DNA from: Pardosa pseudoannulata
Taxonomy: Eukaryota; Arthropoda; Arachnida; Araneae; Lycosidae
Direction: 5' to 3'
Length of the DNA stretch: 64,000 bases
Assembly: GCA_032207245.1 (NCBI GenBank)
Contig: CM063501.1
Location: forward strand, 76,954,186 to 77,018,185
Part shown: positions 48,465-60,841 of the stretch, piece by piece
Position numbering within the stretch: position 1 is the stretch's first letter
Layout: every line of letters begins with the position of its first letter
The notes under the pieces: generated by a model
What the model saw: the letters and a program-made list of their open reading frames with translations, nothing else
The model's database searches: none
What the model was told of the DNA's origin: nothing
Program-made: the position numbers and the translations under genes

Positions 48465-49047
48465 CACTGGTGTACAAAACTTAAGCAACAAGTGCTTTAT
48501 TGTCATAACTCCACTAGAAATCATCTGAGAAACATGAAATTCAGAAATGAGGGAGAGTATTATGTACGTAAAGGATGACGAAATCATCGGCGCTGAAAAA
48601 GGAATACAATGCATACGGTATGGAATAAAAAAACAAGCTTTATTGAAAGCATACTATTGTGACTCATGATTGTCTATCCAAGAGGAAGAACAAGTAGATA
48701 TTCCATAATATGGGATATGGCCTCCCCTAACTGCAATGGTTGCTTCGCATCGTCTCCGTATACTTAGAACTAGCTGGTGCAACATTTGTTGCGGTAGGAG
48801 TGCCCATTACGCAACCAGCATCTCTTTGAGGTGCTGGGTGTTCTCCGGAGGATGTAAGCGTGCTGAATGCGTCTCCCCAAAGCGTCCTACACATGTTCGA
48901 TGGGATTTAAATCAGGGGTGTACGCTGACCAATCCATTCGAGTGATAGCTTTACTTTCCAGTAGCCATGTAGTCCATGTCTCTCAGATGATTTTTCGTGG
49001 AGTTATAGCAAAAAACCCACCCGTTGCTTAAGTTTTGCACACCAGTG
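48465..49047 (-). mobile_element. Tc1/mariner element, internally deleted, about 75-bp TIRs
   Basis: TA at 48463-48464 and 49048-49049 flank a 583-bp element. The left end CACTGGTGTACAAAACTTAA and the right end, read as complement CACTGGTGTGCAAAACTTAA, are inverted repeats. Similarity continues inward for about 75 bp (ATAACTCCAC and AAATCATCTGAGA in both). The interior keeps only the last part of a transposase gene on the minus strand. Confidence 0.92.
48700..48945 (-). pseudogene. Tc1-like transposase C-terminal remnant
   Basis: The minus strand encodes RMDWSAYTPDLNPIEHV, a stop where Trp is usual, then DALGRRIQHA. After a frame change it encodes IRRRCEATIAVRGGHIPYYG. This is the end of a Tc1-family DDE transposase: the PDLNPIEH-x-WD motif just before the last catalytic acidic residue region, then the R-R-C-x-x-x-I-x-x-x-G-G-H ending. 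The DNA-binding domains and first catalytic Asp are deleted, and the nonsense codon and frame change confirm it is dead. Confidence 0.9.
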
Positions 49048-49049
49048 TA

Positions 49050-49471
49050 CAATTCAGTTGTAGAGTTTGCAGCAAATTGCGATACTAAATTTAGTTACAT
49101 TCGTGGTCAAAATCAGTCGAAACAGTTGCGCACAAGTTGAAAAGACACCATTTATAGTAAAATGCATTTAAAGATTTTATAGTTTACTTATGATATTAGA
49201 TGCAAGGATTGGCTAGTTACAGAGTTTAATTCCAATATTTCAATAGAATTTGTTTCAAACTATTCAAAACTCACCAAAAATTTCAAAACATAAAAAACAT
49301 TGAATTTTTTATGACAGAAAATTGATTTTTTAAGGAAAATTGAATTTTTTGAAAGTTTAAAGGCGATTTGTCCCCCTAAGGTAATATAATTTATGGTGGT
49401 TTTTTAACTACATTTGATTTAACTTTTTTTATACTTTTTCTATTTATCCAATTCTTATTATTAGTTAACAA
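49050..49471. other. No gene recognised
   Basis: AT-rich unique sequence with short GAATTTTTT-type repeats near 49300. Confidence 0.5.
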
Positions 49472-50144
<673 letters not shown>

Positions 50145-50189
50145 ATGAAAGGTATCACTGTATATTATACAGTAATATATCTAAGACGA

Positions 50190-50548
50190 AAATTCTTCGT
50201 AGCAGGTAAAGCATATGTCGCCTTGAGTCGATTGAATCCATTAGATGGACTATTAATTGAAGAACTGGACTGCTCGAAACTCACTGAAAAAGTTCCTTGT
50301 AAAAAAATTGTAAGAATTCCCCCAGAGTCAAGGAACATCAAAGCTTGTTCCAAGTAACAAAATTATTTATTGCGACACGAGCGATTACAGTCAGGCTAAT
50401 AGCTGCACTCTTGAGTAGCAACGTCAGTTTTATTTTACATTTGGGCAGCATCACTTCATTTCACTTGAATAGTTCCATTCTCAGCATTCCTTGCAATAAT
50501 GACGTATTACAAGAGATGGATAGAATGAAACCATCATCAGCTTCATAA
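50190..50548 (+). pseudogene. PIF1-type helicase C-terminal remnant (likely Helitron-derived), with a 194-bp insertion
   Basis: An open frame from 50145 contains FFVAGKAYVALSRLNPLDG and LLIEELDCSKLTEKVPC. The G-x-AYVALSR block is helicase motif VI of the PIF1/RecD-like superfamily 1 proteins. Expected C-terminal continuation reappears in another frame near 50488 (IPCNNDVLQEMDRMK, stop at 50546). The two parts are separated by 194 bp, with the word TTCCTTG at both junctions (50293-50299 and 50487-50493). Motifs I to V are absent. PIF1 domains abound in arthropod genomes as Helitron rolling-circle transposon cargo, so this is most likely an element remnant. A piggyBac-like MITE begins 5 bp after the stop. 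Confidence 0.72.
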
Positions 50549-50553
50549 ATTAA

Positions 50554-50797
50554 CCCCTTAACGTGCACACTCGAGTTAACTCGAGCGCGCTAAACTGGCC
50601 AAACTGTGCACACTCGAGATAATTCGAGCGGCGTTGTACTTTATGTTGCTATAATTTTTCACACTCGAATGCAATCGAGAATTGAAAATAACAATGTGAA
50701 AGAAAAAAAACAATCGTTTTATTGATATTTATCATTTACATAGGATTGTAAGCTATAACACTTACTTATTCAAGTATAAAATATATTTTTTTCTACT
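50554..50797 (-). mobile_element. piggyBac-like MITE, truncated second copy
   Basis: TTAA (50550-50553) is followed by CCCCTTAACGTGCACACTCGAG-type sequence. Most of the body matches the reverse complement of the complete element at 25479-25803, until about 50797, where similarity stops, so the far end is missing. It carries three palindrome-like words: CTCGAGTTAACTCGAG at 50570-50585, CTCGAGATAATTCGAG at 50613 and CTCGAATGCAATCGAG at 50664. Confidence 0.8.
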
Positions 50798-51999
<1,202 letters not shown>

Positions 52000-52002
<3 letters not shown>

Positions 52003-52709
52003 TAAATACATCATTTATCTCGCCTCTAGGTGTAACACAGTGTACATTTAAAAACAAAACTTGTTTTATACTTAATTAATGTCATGTACTTAGGCCCGAT
52101 CTTTACATAGTCGATTAGAAATAATCAGTCATTATTAGTAATATAAATAAATGGCAGTGAATCTTTGATAACTTCTTATCGATTTTAATTTAGCCTTAAT
52201 TTTATTATTTTTATAGGTAATACACACATATAGAGCTAAACAGATAAAACGATTTCTTCAAAAGTGATGCATTATATGGATGTGTTGGGTTTGTCTTTAG
52301 ATAGTTCAAAAATATTGGTATATGTTAATGCACTCATTTATGTAATCACTTTTAAAATAATAAATTGATTTAAGTTTATAATGTGATCTGTTTTAAAATA
52401 TTTGTCAAAATATTACAGCACAATATGTTAACTAAATACAATGTTTTCACTGAAAGTGAATTTACACCACTTTCAAACTAATTATATTTGTAATTTCAAT
52501 AGATATTTAATTTTATATTGACAAAATAATAAAAATTTTGTTAGTGTGAACATATTTTTTTTATAAAATATTGCACTAATTGTTATTATTAGCTATTTTT
52601 TGTCAAAAATAAATTATTGACGTTATAAACTTTAATAAATTTAATTTTAAATAATATAAAAGGAGCACATTAACAGATACTAGTGTTTTTCAAACCATCC
52701 ATAGTCAAA
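52000..52709. other. No gene recognised; AT-rich unique sequence
   Basis: No frame or element end supported. Confidence 0.5.
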
Positions 52710-52717
52710 CCCTTAAC

Positions 52718-52884
52718 CAGTGGCGTACGTAGAATTTTGTCAAGGGGGGTTCATAATTTTCAAGGAGAGGCTCATAATTCTAGAAAATAATAGCCCGCAT
52801 AATTTCTACTAAAATTTTATTTTTACCATTTCGTCTGAGCTTAGGGTTGAACCCCTAAACCCTCCCCCCTTGCTTACGCCCTTG
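52718..52884 (+). mobile_element. Non-autonomous hAT element (MITE), copy 2, with perfect 8-bp TSD
   Basis: The left end CAGTGGCGTACGTAG and right end complement CAAGGGCGTAAGCAAG are imperfect inverted repeats. Flanking 8-mers CCCTTAAC at 52710-52717 and 52885-52892 are identical. It shares the body words CATAATTCTA, CCGCATAATTTCTACTAAAA and TCGTCTGAGCT with the copy at 3617-3777. It has no coding capacity and sits about 0.5 kb upstream of the gene's first exon. Confidence 0.9.
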
Positions 52885-52892
52885 CCCTTAAC

Positions 52893-53219
52893 TATCTCCA
52901 TCTAATATAAAATGGACTCACGCCATTTTAAAAAAAAAATCGGTTCCTACATACATAACTACTACACACACATATAAATATACATATACATGTATACACA
53001 CGCACATTCGTATACATACTTTAATAAAAAAGCAGTAAACACTTTTTTCTTTGTTTGCAAAATCCAGAACGTTATCAAAACCAGCGTCAACAAAATCAAC
53101 GTTAACTTAGGTTTGTAATAAGCGTGAATGAAAAAGAAAAACCAGTTGGCGAAATTGAACTAGTGAATAAAAGCCAAAAGTGGTAAGACTGGCGATGAAG
53201 TACACGTCAGTTGGATTTA
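52893..53219. other. Upstream flank of the gene; no element recognised
   Basis: AT-rich with a CACACACATATAAATATACA microsatellite-like patch near 52970. The promoter may extend into its 3' part. Confidence 0.4.
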
Positions 53220-53356
53220 TCATTTACTCCCGCCTGGTCTACAGGCTTCGGAACCCTTTCCATGAACTTACGTCATTTGGTGCTTTCGTCTAAATGGGTG
53301 AGGACGCTGTGTAACCGTGCTCGAATTTATCGTTGGTGGTTGTCTCTCTTCGCAAG
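53220..53356 (+). promoter_or_regulatory. Probable promoter and non-coding first exon of the 412-codon gene
   Basis: The block is distinctly less AT-rich than its flanks and contains CTTACGTCATTTGG, a CRE/ATF-like site, at about 53268. It ends in a strong donor, CGCAAG|GTGAAT, with the exon ending at 53356. No ATG in it opens a frame that matters. The transcription start cannot be placed exactly from sequence. Confidence 0.5.
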
Positions 53357-53476
53357 GTGAATATGAGAGTCTTAATTCTGTACATCAAGTATTATTTTTC
53401 TAGCTTGAAAAACAGTTATTTCAGGTTTTAACTGTTATATTTTTGTTCGATTGAACGTGATATTTCTTACTTACAG
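53357..53476 (+). other. Intron in the 5' untranslated region, 120 bp
   Basis: It begins GTGAAT after CGCAAG and ends TTTCTTACTTACAG before AATTTCACTG. The T-rich tract and CAG acceptor are canonical GT-AG signals. Short leader introns of this kind are common for otherwise single-exon genes. Confidence 0.6.
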
Positions 53477-53498
53477 AATTTCACTGTAAATTAGCCTA

Positions 53499-54737
53499 AT
53501 GTTGCAATTCAATTTTTTTCCGAGCTTGAAATTGATAGCTCTTAATAGAATATCTGTTTTATTGGCTTTGAAGAAGAATGCAATTGCCTTGGTGCCTGAT
53601 GATAATAATCATCTCGTAAATTTCAGTAATGATTTGTACATTAGTGAAAACAGGTGCATTCCAGAAAACTTGGTTCGGGATATCGAACATCTACCTGTAC
53701 CGCATTCATTAAAATATGAACTGTTTGCAACTTACAAGAGAATAACATGTAATATTCAGAGATGGAAACGAGAAAACAAAGATTCTCATTTATTCTATGA
53801 ATTTCTGTGCAGTCATTTTTATCTTGTCCAGTGGTCTCCATATGGTGATATTGACGAGGAAGAAACAGCTAAAACTGTATTAAATCACCGTGACTTAGAT
53901 CTCAAGAAAAGATACTGCTTAGCCTGTTATTACTCCCTGGAAGATTACATCCTTGAATTACGTCCCAGAATTGCATTTTTTGAGATTGTGGAAAGCATGC
54001 ATGAAGCCTCTATGGTATGTTCTTCAATATCTGTATATTGGTTTTTGAAACAAGATTTAGGTCTACTTCTGGCAAATCACCCTTTAAGATTTGAACCAAG
54101 GAGATTGTATTTGAAAGCTCTAAAGTTAAAAAATTTAGGTGCCATGAAGTACTTTTTTAGCCAATTGACTCATGTAGGTAAACGATCCTTAGCAGAACGC
54201 AATATAAGTGCCTTAATTTTTCTTTTGAAGGACCAGAAACAGTCATCTCATGCCACAAGTTTATTCTTATTTCTTTTTCATGAAATCAAACGGACTGTGC
54301 CTGTGGTCTGTTTAATGAAATACGCTCCAGAATTTTTAAATTATTTTCTCAGGTGGCCGATGCAGAAGCATTTTTTGGACGCTTTCGACCAACTGTTGCC
54401 ACATCTTGATCCAAAGACTTTTAATAAGTTACTTGTAATTATTGCCCATCAAGCACAGGACGGCTGGATGCTCTATCCTTATCATCAAGTCTTCAGAACC
54501 GTTTGGTTGAAAAGTACTAAAGAGATGAAGAAATATGTTATACTTAAAATTGTGAGAAAATCTAATCCTCACATCATGCAATATTTATCGCTGGATAGGG
54601 TTAGCAGAAGGTTAATTTTCTACAATTCAAAACATGATGTAAATGTAAGTGACGAGCTATTAGCGAATCCTGGGGTGGAAAATTTGCGAAATCATGAGTT
54701 TAAATGGGATATTGGCCTGAGACTTGCTCATCCATAA
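53499..54737 (+). CDS. Uncharacterised 412-residue helical protein, single coding exon
   Basis: This is the only long non-repetitive frame in the window, with far less AT-rich codon use than its flanks, so I take it as a real gene. The ATG is fixed by an in-frame TAA at 53487-53489, just after the splice acceptor at 53476; the next Met is at residue 167. The product is predicted mostly helical, with no clear signal peptide, transmembrane segment or catalytic motif. Notable segments are LVRDIEHLPVPHSLKYEL (about 58-75), a Trp-containing block VQWSPYGDIDEEETA (110-124), LDLKKRYCLACYYSLEDY (133-150, a possible helical-repeat element) and HVGKRSLAERN (225-235). Cys140 and Cys143 form a lone C-x2-C pair. 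The style recalls large families of uncharacterised proteins in orb-weaving spiders; that is recollection, not a search. Function unknown; protein interaction through helical repeats is a guess. Confidence 0.88.
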   Translation: MLQFNFFPSLKLIALNRISVLLALKKNAIALVPDDNNHLVNFSNDLYISENRCIPENLVRDIEHLPVPHSLKYELFATYKRITCNIQRWKRENKDSHLFYEFLCSHFYLVQWSPYGDIDEEETAKTVLNHRDLDLKKRYCLACYYSLEDYILELRPRIAFFEIVESMHEASMVCSSISVYWFLKQDLGLLLANHPLRFEPRRLYLKALKLKNLGAMKYFFSQLTHVGKRSLAERNISALIFLLKDQKQSSHATSLFLFLFHEIKRTVPVVCLMKYAPEFLNYFLRWPMQKHFLDAFDQLLPHLDPKTFNKLLVIIAHQAQDGWMLYPYHQVFRTVWLKSTKEMKKYVILKIVRKSNPHIMQYLSLDRVSRRLIFYNSKHDVNVSDELLANPGVENLRNHEFKWDIGLRLAHP

Positions 54738-55627
54738 ATCCTGCGTGTTGAAAAGTTATCACTGCTTGCCCTTCTAATATCTACGGATATGGCAGATAAT
54801 GTATATACTTTCTGAGGGAAAATTTGATTATCTCGTTGTAGAGATACTCCTTCTCAAAACTTGACAAGACATTCATTCTATAAATACTTTCAAAATTTCA
54901 CAACATCTTGCTACATCTCAAGATACTTTTATATAAAATGTAGTAATGCTGTTCAGTTGGGTTCCATCTGTAAAATGGAACAACATGTGCAAGACTTTTA
55001 TTCCTTTAGAGAGATGCACTTCGTGGGACATAGCCACAACCTATTGGTAAGAACATTATCTATGTTTTCTGTTGTTAAAAGGATGAGCCACATGCAATAG
55101 GTAAAATTCTTTTCATAAAATCTAACATTTCAAGAATCTGTTCCATTTTCTAGAATTTTAATTAGTAAAATTTAACAAGAAAGTTTATGGTATATTGCAC
55201 TTGTATTTATAAAATGGCACAAGTGCAACAACCTGTATTTTTTGTGTAATTTCTTTGGTAAAATCTGATAAATAATCATCTAACCTACAACGAATATTTG
55301 ACAAATAAGCTACCAAAACGCATTTGTGCCACTTTTTGGTTTAAATCATACCCCACACTCTGATTTAGTAAGAGTGCAAATATTAAATAATAGTAAATAT
55401 CAAAATGGATAATTTATAATTCAATGATTCAACAGTAAAATATAATATTGAATCATTTTATCTGTTTATAAAATGTGGTAGAATCATTAGTCATGAGTTA
55501 ATTATTTGTGTATGTTATTTATTATAAACTTTTCTGGATATATTATTGATATGTTATTCTTGTACTTCCTTCTTTAATGCATTTAATTTCAACATTAACT
55601 ACATTAAAGAAGAATATGAAGAATTTT
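54738..55627 (+). other. Probable 3' untranslated region and downstream flank
   Basis: Sequence after the stop stays moderately balanced to about 55100, then becomes AT-rich. A 79-codon frame at 54861-55100 is not recognised and is best taken as untranslated sequence. ATTAAA at 55382-55387 is a possible poly(A) signal. The transcript end cannot be fixed. Confidence 0.4.
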
Positions 55628-55880
55628 TTAATATTTATACATATCATAGTGTCTGAATTTAGTCTGGTCATATTAATATATTGTTTTCTTTATTCTTCAC
55701 AGTTAATTTGCACATCAGTTTGAATATTTATACATATCATAGTGTCTCAATTTATTCTGGTCATATTAATGTTATGTTTTCTTGATTCTTCAACAGAGTT
55801 AAATGGCATATCAGTTTGAATATTTATACATATCAAAGTGTCTGAGACATTAATATTTTCTTGAGTCTTCAGTTAATTCA
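55628..55880. repeat. Tandem repeat, about 94-bp unit, 3 copies
   Basis: AATATTTATACATATCA recurs at about 55630, 55723 and 55818, each followed by a GTGTCTGAATTTAGTCTGG-like and ATTCTTCACAGTTAA-like word. Confidence 0.92.
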
Positions 55881-56452
55881 TAATTTTAATTACCTTTACA
55901 TAATTGTGTGTTTTTTCATTTCATAATTTTTTCATTGTCATAAATTATATTTTCTGTATTATCAAAATACATTTTAGTTTTTGCGCTACTATATGGATAT
56001 TTATCAGTTTTGATATCAGAAATACAGGCTAGTCAAATGCAGTTGTAGTTACATCTTTGATGTGTATATTTCTTCGAACTTCATTCGAATGTTATTTCTT
56101 GTGTTTATAGAAATATTAATATTTTGTGTTTAATTTTTAAATTTTTTGTCTTCTATTCTTTTTTTATTTTTTTATTCTTTTTTATTTATTTTGTCTTTTA
56201 TTATAACTCTTTTTAAGTATTGTTTTCTGCCCTAATATGAGAGATAATCTGCTTTATGCATCAAGATTCTTTGCTTATTAAATATAGTTTGTTTGTTTGT
56301 TGAAAAGTTTGTAAGGTTGTGAAATCCTGTTGAAATCGTGAATTTAGGATGCATTTTTTGTATAAACATAAATGGTTTTCTTGTGTTGCTAGGTGTTCTA
56401 CTTTTTTGTTAAAAGTTTAACTTTGAAGCTAAATTTACTTTTTCACTTTAAC

Positions 56453-56455
<3 letters not shown>
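55881..56455. other. No gene recognised; T-rich unique sequence
   Basis: Long T-rich and TTTTTATT runs near 56150-56200. Nothing else supported. Confidence 0.5.
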
Positions 56456-56460
<5 letters not shown>

Positions 56461-56531
<71 letters not shown>

Positions 56532-56561
56532 AGATATATATACATATATATACATATATAT

Positions 56562-56634
<73 letters not shown>

Positions 56635-56645
56635 TATATATATAT

Positions 56646-56706
<61 letters not shown>
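56461..56706. repeat. (TA)n with (GATA)n interruptions
   Basis: Alternating TA with a (TAGATA)n patch at about 56513-56537 and CATA interruptions. Confidence 0.97.
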
Positions 56707-56709
<3 letters not shown>

Positions 56710-56859
56710 ATTAATATTTTGTTCATTTGTTAACGATGTGTGCTTATTAAATACTTTTTTGATTCATGTTTGTGTTTTGACAACTGCCTTTAGACTCAAA
56801 AAATTACCTTACGTTTGGAGATAAACACAATTTTCTACTTTTTCATTCCTTTGTGATTG

Positions 56860-57285
56860 TTTAACAATTTATTTGAGGAGATTTTATATAGTCTTCTGAT
56901 TATGTTTTAATCTTGATTTTGTTTCGGTATTTTTGCATAAAATTGTTAGACTTGTTTCTATTTATTGAGTTATTATTCTTTTCTGTATCAGTTAAACTAT
57001 TAAACCAAGTCTATTTTCTCACTTTTATTAATATATCATCTATTTGAATTAAAATTGTCATTCTTTTGGGATCGTTTAGCAATTAGTTTGAGGAGATTTT
57101 ATATAGTCTTCTAATTATGTTTCAGTCTTGATTTGGTTCGGTATTTTTGCATAAAATTACTAATCTTTCTTCTATTTATTGAGTTATTATTCTTTTTTTG
57201 TATCAGTTAAACTTTTAAACTAAGTCTATTTTCTCACTTTTATTAATATATCATCTATTTCAATTACAATTGTCTGTTAAGTTAA
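56860..57285. repeat. Tandem duplication, about 221-bp unit, 2 copies
   Basis: TTGAGGAGATTTTATATAG, CGGTATTTTTGCATAAAATT and TTTCTCACTTTTATTAATA recur with near identity about 221 bp apart. Confidence 0.94.
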
Positions 57286-57424
57286 CAGCTTATTCTTCTT
57301 TTTATACTTTAATGTTTTATGTTTATTAAATATTATTTTTTCTCCTCTTAAATCAAAAACTTTTGGAGAAACTAAATTATCTTACAGCAAAAGGTTAATA
57401 AACATACAGATTTTTGATTGCTTT

Positions 57425-57985
57425 ATATTTTTTAGCGGTGTTTACATTCATGTAAAAAGTTTATAAGTACAGACAAAAATGTGAAAATCAAGTAAAAGTA
57501 CAAACTTCTAAAATCTTGTTGTAGTCATCACTTTCATTTAAATTATTTCATTACTATTCTAAGAGTTAAAACTTTTAACGGGTCTCAGAACAGTTAAACA
57601 TAAGAATTTATTTTTTGGAGAAATCTGTTATATATCTCTTTAAATAAAAAACTTAAATATTTATAAAAAATAATAAATAGATTTATAAAATATATACATA
57701 TGATTATTTTTTATCGGTGTTTACATTCATGTAGAAAGTTTATAAGTACAGATAAAAATGTAAAAATCGAGTACAGACTTGTAAAATCTTGCTGTAGTCA
57801 TTACTTTAATTTAACTATTAATATTCTAAGAGTTAAAACTTTTAACGGGTCTCAGAAGAGTTAAACATAAGAATTTTATTTGTAGAAGTATGTTATAGGT
57901 CTCTTTAGCAAAAAACCTTAAATGTTTATAAAAATAATAAAAAAATATTTTTATAAAATATATACTTATGACTTGAATTTTTTTG
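57425..57985. repeat. Tandem duplication, about 278-bp unit, 2 copies
   Basis: GGTGTTTACATTCATGTA, AAAGTTTATAAGTACAGA and AAAACTTTTAACGGGTCTCA recur at about 57435 and 57713. The 67-codon minus frame at 57826-58029 is incidental. Confidence 0.94.
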
Positions 57986-58397
57986 TTCGTTAAAACTGTG
58001 CGAAAGCTTACAACAAATATTTTGGACAAAAATGCTAATTTTTTTATGAAGAACTACTTGTAAAATTTGAATCTAACTAAAACCATGCATAAGTTTAATC
58101 ACATTTTTGTATTTTTAAAACATGTTTTAATTTTACCTCTTTTTGGAGATAATTTTGACATGTGCTAACCACTCTAAAAAAATGTTACTCTCGTAGAAAT
58201 AATTTTTTGTTCAATTACATGAAACTTTTATTATATTAAAATTCTGAATATTATGTGCAGAAATATTAAATAGGTTTTGAGAAATCTTGCACGCAACTTT
58301 AAAAATTTGCAGTCTGAAAATAATAAAATTAGAGTAAGCAGTAAACAATTGCTAAACGCTAGAGTGACTTTTATATTTTTAATCATAACTTGTAAAC

Positions 58398-59263
58398 GGT
58401 AAATTCCCAATTCCGGGGGCCCCGCCGCCATGTTTTTGGTACTATTTTTGAACAAGTGATCGCCAAATTGTCGCTAAGTGATGTTTACAATTTGTGTATT
58501 AAGTTTATACCCGATCTCAAAGCATATTTTGAACAAAAAAAGGGTTTGAAATTTTGTTGAGATGAATACACATTTAAATTTGAGTTTTTAATATATTTAG
58601 AGGCGCTTTTGTACTGCTTATTAAACTAAACAGCACAGAATTTTTGCAATTAAGCAAAATATAAGCATTAGTTGGTTATATTTATGCATATAAAATATTT
58701 AGTTATTTTTATAAAATACGGTTGCTATTTAATGAAATTATTTTAAAACTATCAAACGATTAAATAGTTATAAAGTACGGTACAAATTACTTCTAGAAAT
58801 TATTAGCTTAAAATGGAAATATAAGAATGGAGTAAATGTTTTAAATAAATAATAAATTTTTAGCTTAAAATTCTGAAGATAGTAAGGGAGTGAAATAATT
58901 TTTCTTATCTAAGTGAGGTAAAGCTCCCCTTGATCATCCGTCACAATAACGGTAGAGAGTCGTAATAAAATTACTTTTATTACTCAGTTTATCACTTTTA
59001 ACAATGTAGACAGTTTTAACACTGTAAAATAATACAGTTTAAAAATATTTATTCATCATTTTGTATTAAATTAAGACACAATTTTGAATAAAGTTCAAAA
59101 AGCAGTAAATAAAAAAAATATAAATGTGAATTATAACATCGAAGAGTCCGAAAAGAAGAGCAAGGTTTGCCAGAAAATAGGGTTCTAGAATTTGGCGATA
59201 TCTCCCACGCTTGGCGTCCCGACCGAACTCGTTTCCGGGGCCCCCCGAACTGGGAAATAGCCC
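58398..59263. mobile_element. Unclassified TIR element, about 866 bp, non-coding
   Basis: The left end GGTAAATTCCCAATTCCGGG and right end complement GGCTATTTCCCAGTTCGGGG continue inward with GGGGGCCCCG-C/GA. About 60-65 bp from each end they have the shared word ATCGCCAAATT, so imperfect inverted repeats of about 75 bp frame the segment. The interior is AT-rich without a transposase frame. Flanks CTTGTAAAC (left) and CTTGTGTAAAC (right) are similar but do not give a clean target duplication. Superfamily not assigned. Confidence 0.6.
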
Positions 59264-59604
59264 TTGTGTAAACTAAGCTGAATTTTTGTATGCTATTTTT
59301 AATGCATAGGACATCTCAATCTATGACTTTTTTTTTATCAAAAAGTTTAGAAGGTTAAGAGTCCTGACATCCATTAAACTAAATCTGTTTTTGTCATATT
59401 ATTAATGTATACAAATTATTTTACTTAATATTTTCTCCCTTTGTCATGACTAGTTAACGTTATTCTTGTATTATTTTTTGTTTCCCGCTGTTAAATGTAC
59501 TCCAATATTTTTATAACACACTTCAGGCCAAAGGCATTACGTTCCATAATAATATTAGTCAGAAAACTATTTTCTCTATGCTTTGTGGATTTTTACATGA
59601 TGTG
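59264..59604. other. No gene recognised
   Basis: T-rich unique sequence. Confidence 0.5.
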
Positions 59605-60240
59605 TTTGTACAGGATTGTCAAATTCTTCTTTATTTAAAACTTAGTTCAAGTATATATTTTGTGTAAAATTTATATTCTCTCATTTTTATAGAGATATTA
59701 TTGCTGATCTGTATTTCTAAAATTTTAAACTACATCAATTTTCCACTTTAAATGATATATCATTTCTTTCATTTAATATTCTCTGATATTAATAGATATT
59801 CCTCCTTATGCATTAATGTTGTATGTTTATTAACCCTTTGTGTACCATATCAATTTTTCTCATTCCCAGTAGTCTGTTCCAAATTAGTGTTTGAGTTATA
59901 TCCATTTTTTCAGAGTTTGAGTTTGTACAGGATTGCCAAATTCTGCTTCATTTGAACATTAGTTCAAGTATATATTTTGTGTAAAATTTATATTCTCTCT
60001 TGTTTATAGAGATATTATTAGTGATCTGTATTTCTAAACTTTTAAACTACATCAACTTTTCACTTTAAATAATATATCATTTCTTTTAATTAATATTCTG
60101 TCATATTAATAGATATTCCTCCTTATGCATTAATGTTGTATGTTTATTAACCCTTTATGCTCCATATTAATTTTTCTCGTTCCCAGTAGTCTGTTCAAAC
60201 TAGACTTTGAGTCATATCCATTTATTGCCTGACTGTTAAA
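59605..60240. repeat. Tandem duplication, about 316-bp unit, 2 copies, containing a piggyBac-like left end
   Basis: TTTGTACAGGATTG-CAAATTC, GTATATATTTTGTGTAAAA and GATATTCCTCCTTATGCATT occur at about 59605 and 59922. Both copies run into TTAACCCTTT at 59829 and 60147. Only the second continues to a complete element; the first stops about 80 bp in. Confidence 0.93.
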
Positions 60241-60357
60241 TAATTTTAATTGTGTTAAATAATTATGAACACATTTTAAATTTAAAAACTATGTTGAACC
60301 ACATTCGGCGAAAATAAAGATGATGCCGAATCAAATTCGATATTGGAGCGCAAAGGG
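60151..60357. mobile_element. piggyBac-like MITE, 207 bp, TTAA target sites
   Basis: TTAA at 60147-60150 and 60358-60361 flank an element starting CCCTTTATGCTCCATATT. Its end, read as complement, is CCCTTTGCGCTCCAATAT, a terminal inverted repeat of about 18 bp with four differences. Near the right end, ATTCGGC (60303-60309) and GCCGAAT (60325-60331) form an inverted repeat. It has no coding capacity. Confidence 0.8.
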
Positions 60358-60361
60358 TTAA

Positions 60362-60841
60362 ATATTATTTGTGTCTCGATGTTTAATACATTTTGTTTTT
60401 AGCAACAAATTTTACACCAAGTTAATTATCTTCAATGAGGAGCTAAACCAAAATACAGTTCTTTGGTTGTTTATCAGTGCTTGCTTTCATATAGCAAGTT
60501 ATTTACATAGGCTTCTAAAATTGTGTTGCAACGGTGACTTTACGCTGCACTATGTTGTGCAAACATTAATTCTCTTCCTTGTGTTTCAGATATAATTAAT
60601 GTATAATTTCATATAATTAATGTTTTGAAAGAGTTGAACTTTTAACATAAACCAAATTTTTCCTTTTTATAAATAATTATTTTATTTTAATAAACTTTAT
60701 TTGCCATAAAACATTTTTCTTGTGTTAAAGAGTTATAATAATTCTTTTAATTAAACCTTCAAGCTAAATCTTACTTCAAGCATAATCAATTATTCTTTTT
60801 TAATATATTCTCATTTCAATTAGCACTATTTCTTATATTAA
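60362..60841. other. No gene recognised
   Basis: The 74-codon frame at 60371-60595 is not recognised. Otherwise AT-rich, with repeated TATAATTAATGT words at 60590-60620. Confidence 0.45.

Noticed and set aside
50165..50353. 62-codon minus frame over the helicase remnant
   Set aside because: Shadow of the plus-strand frame, which carries the recognisable motif VI.
53641..53841. 66-codon minus frame inside the main gene
   Set aside because: Shadow of the 412-codon plus-strand frame.
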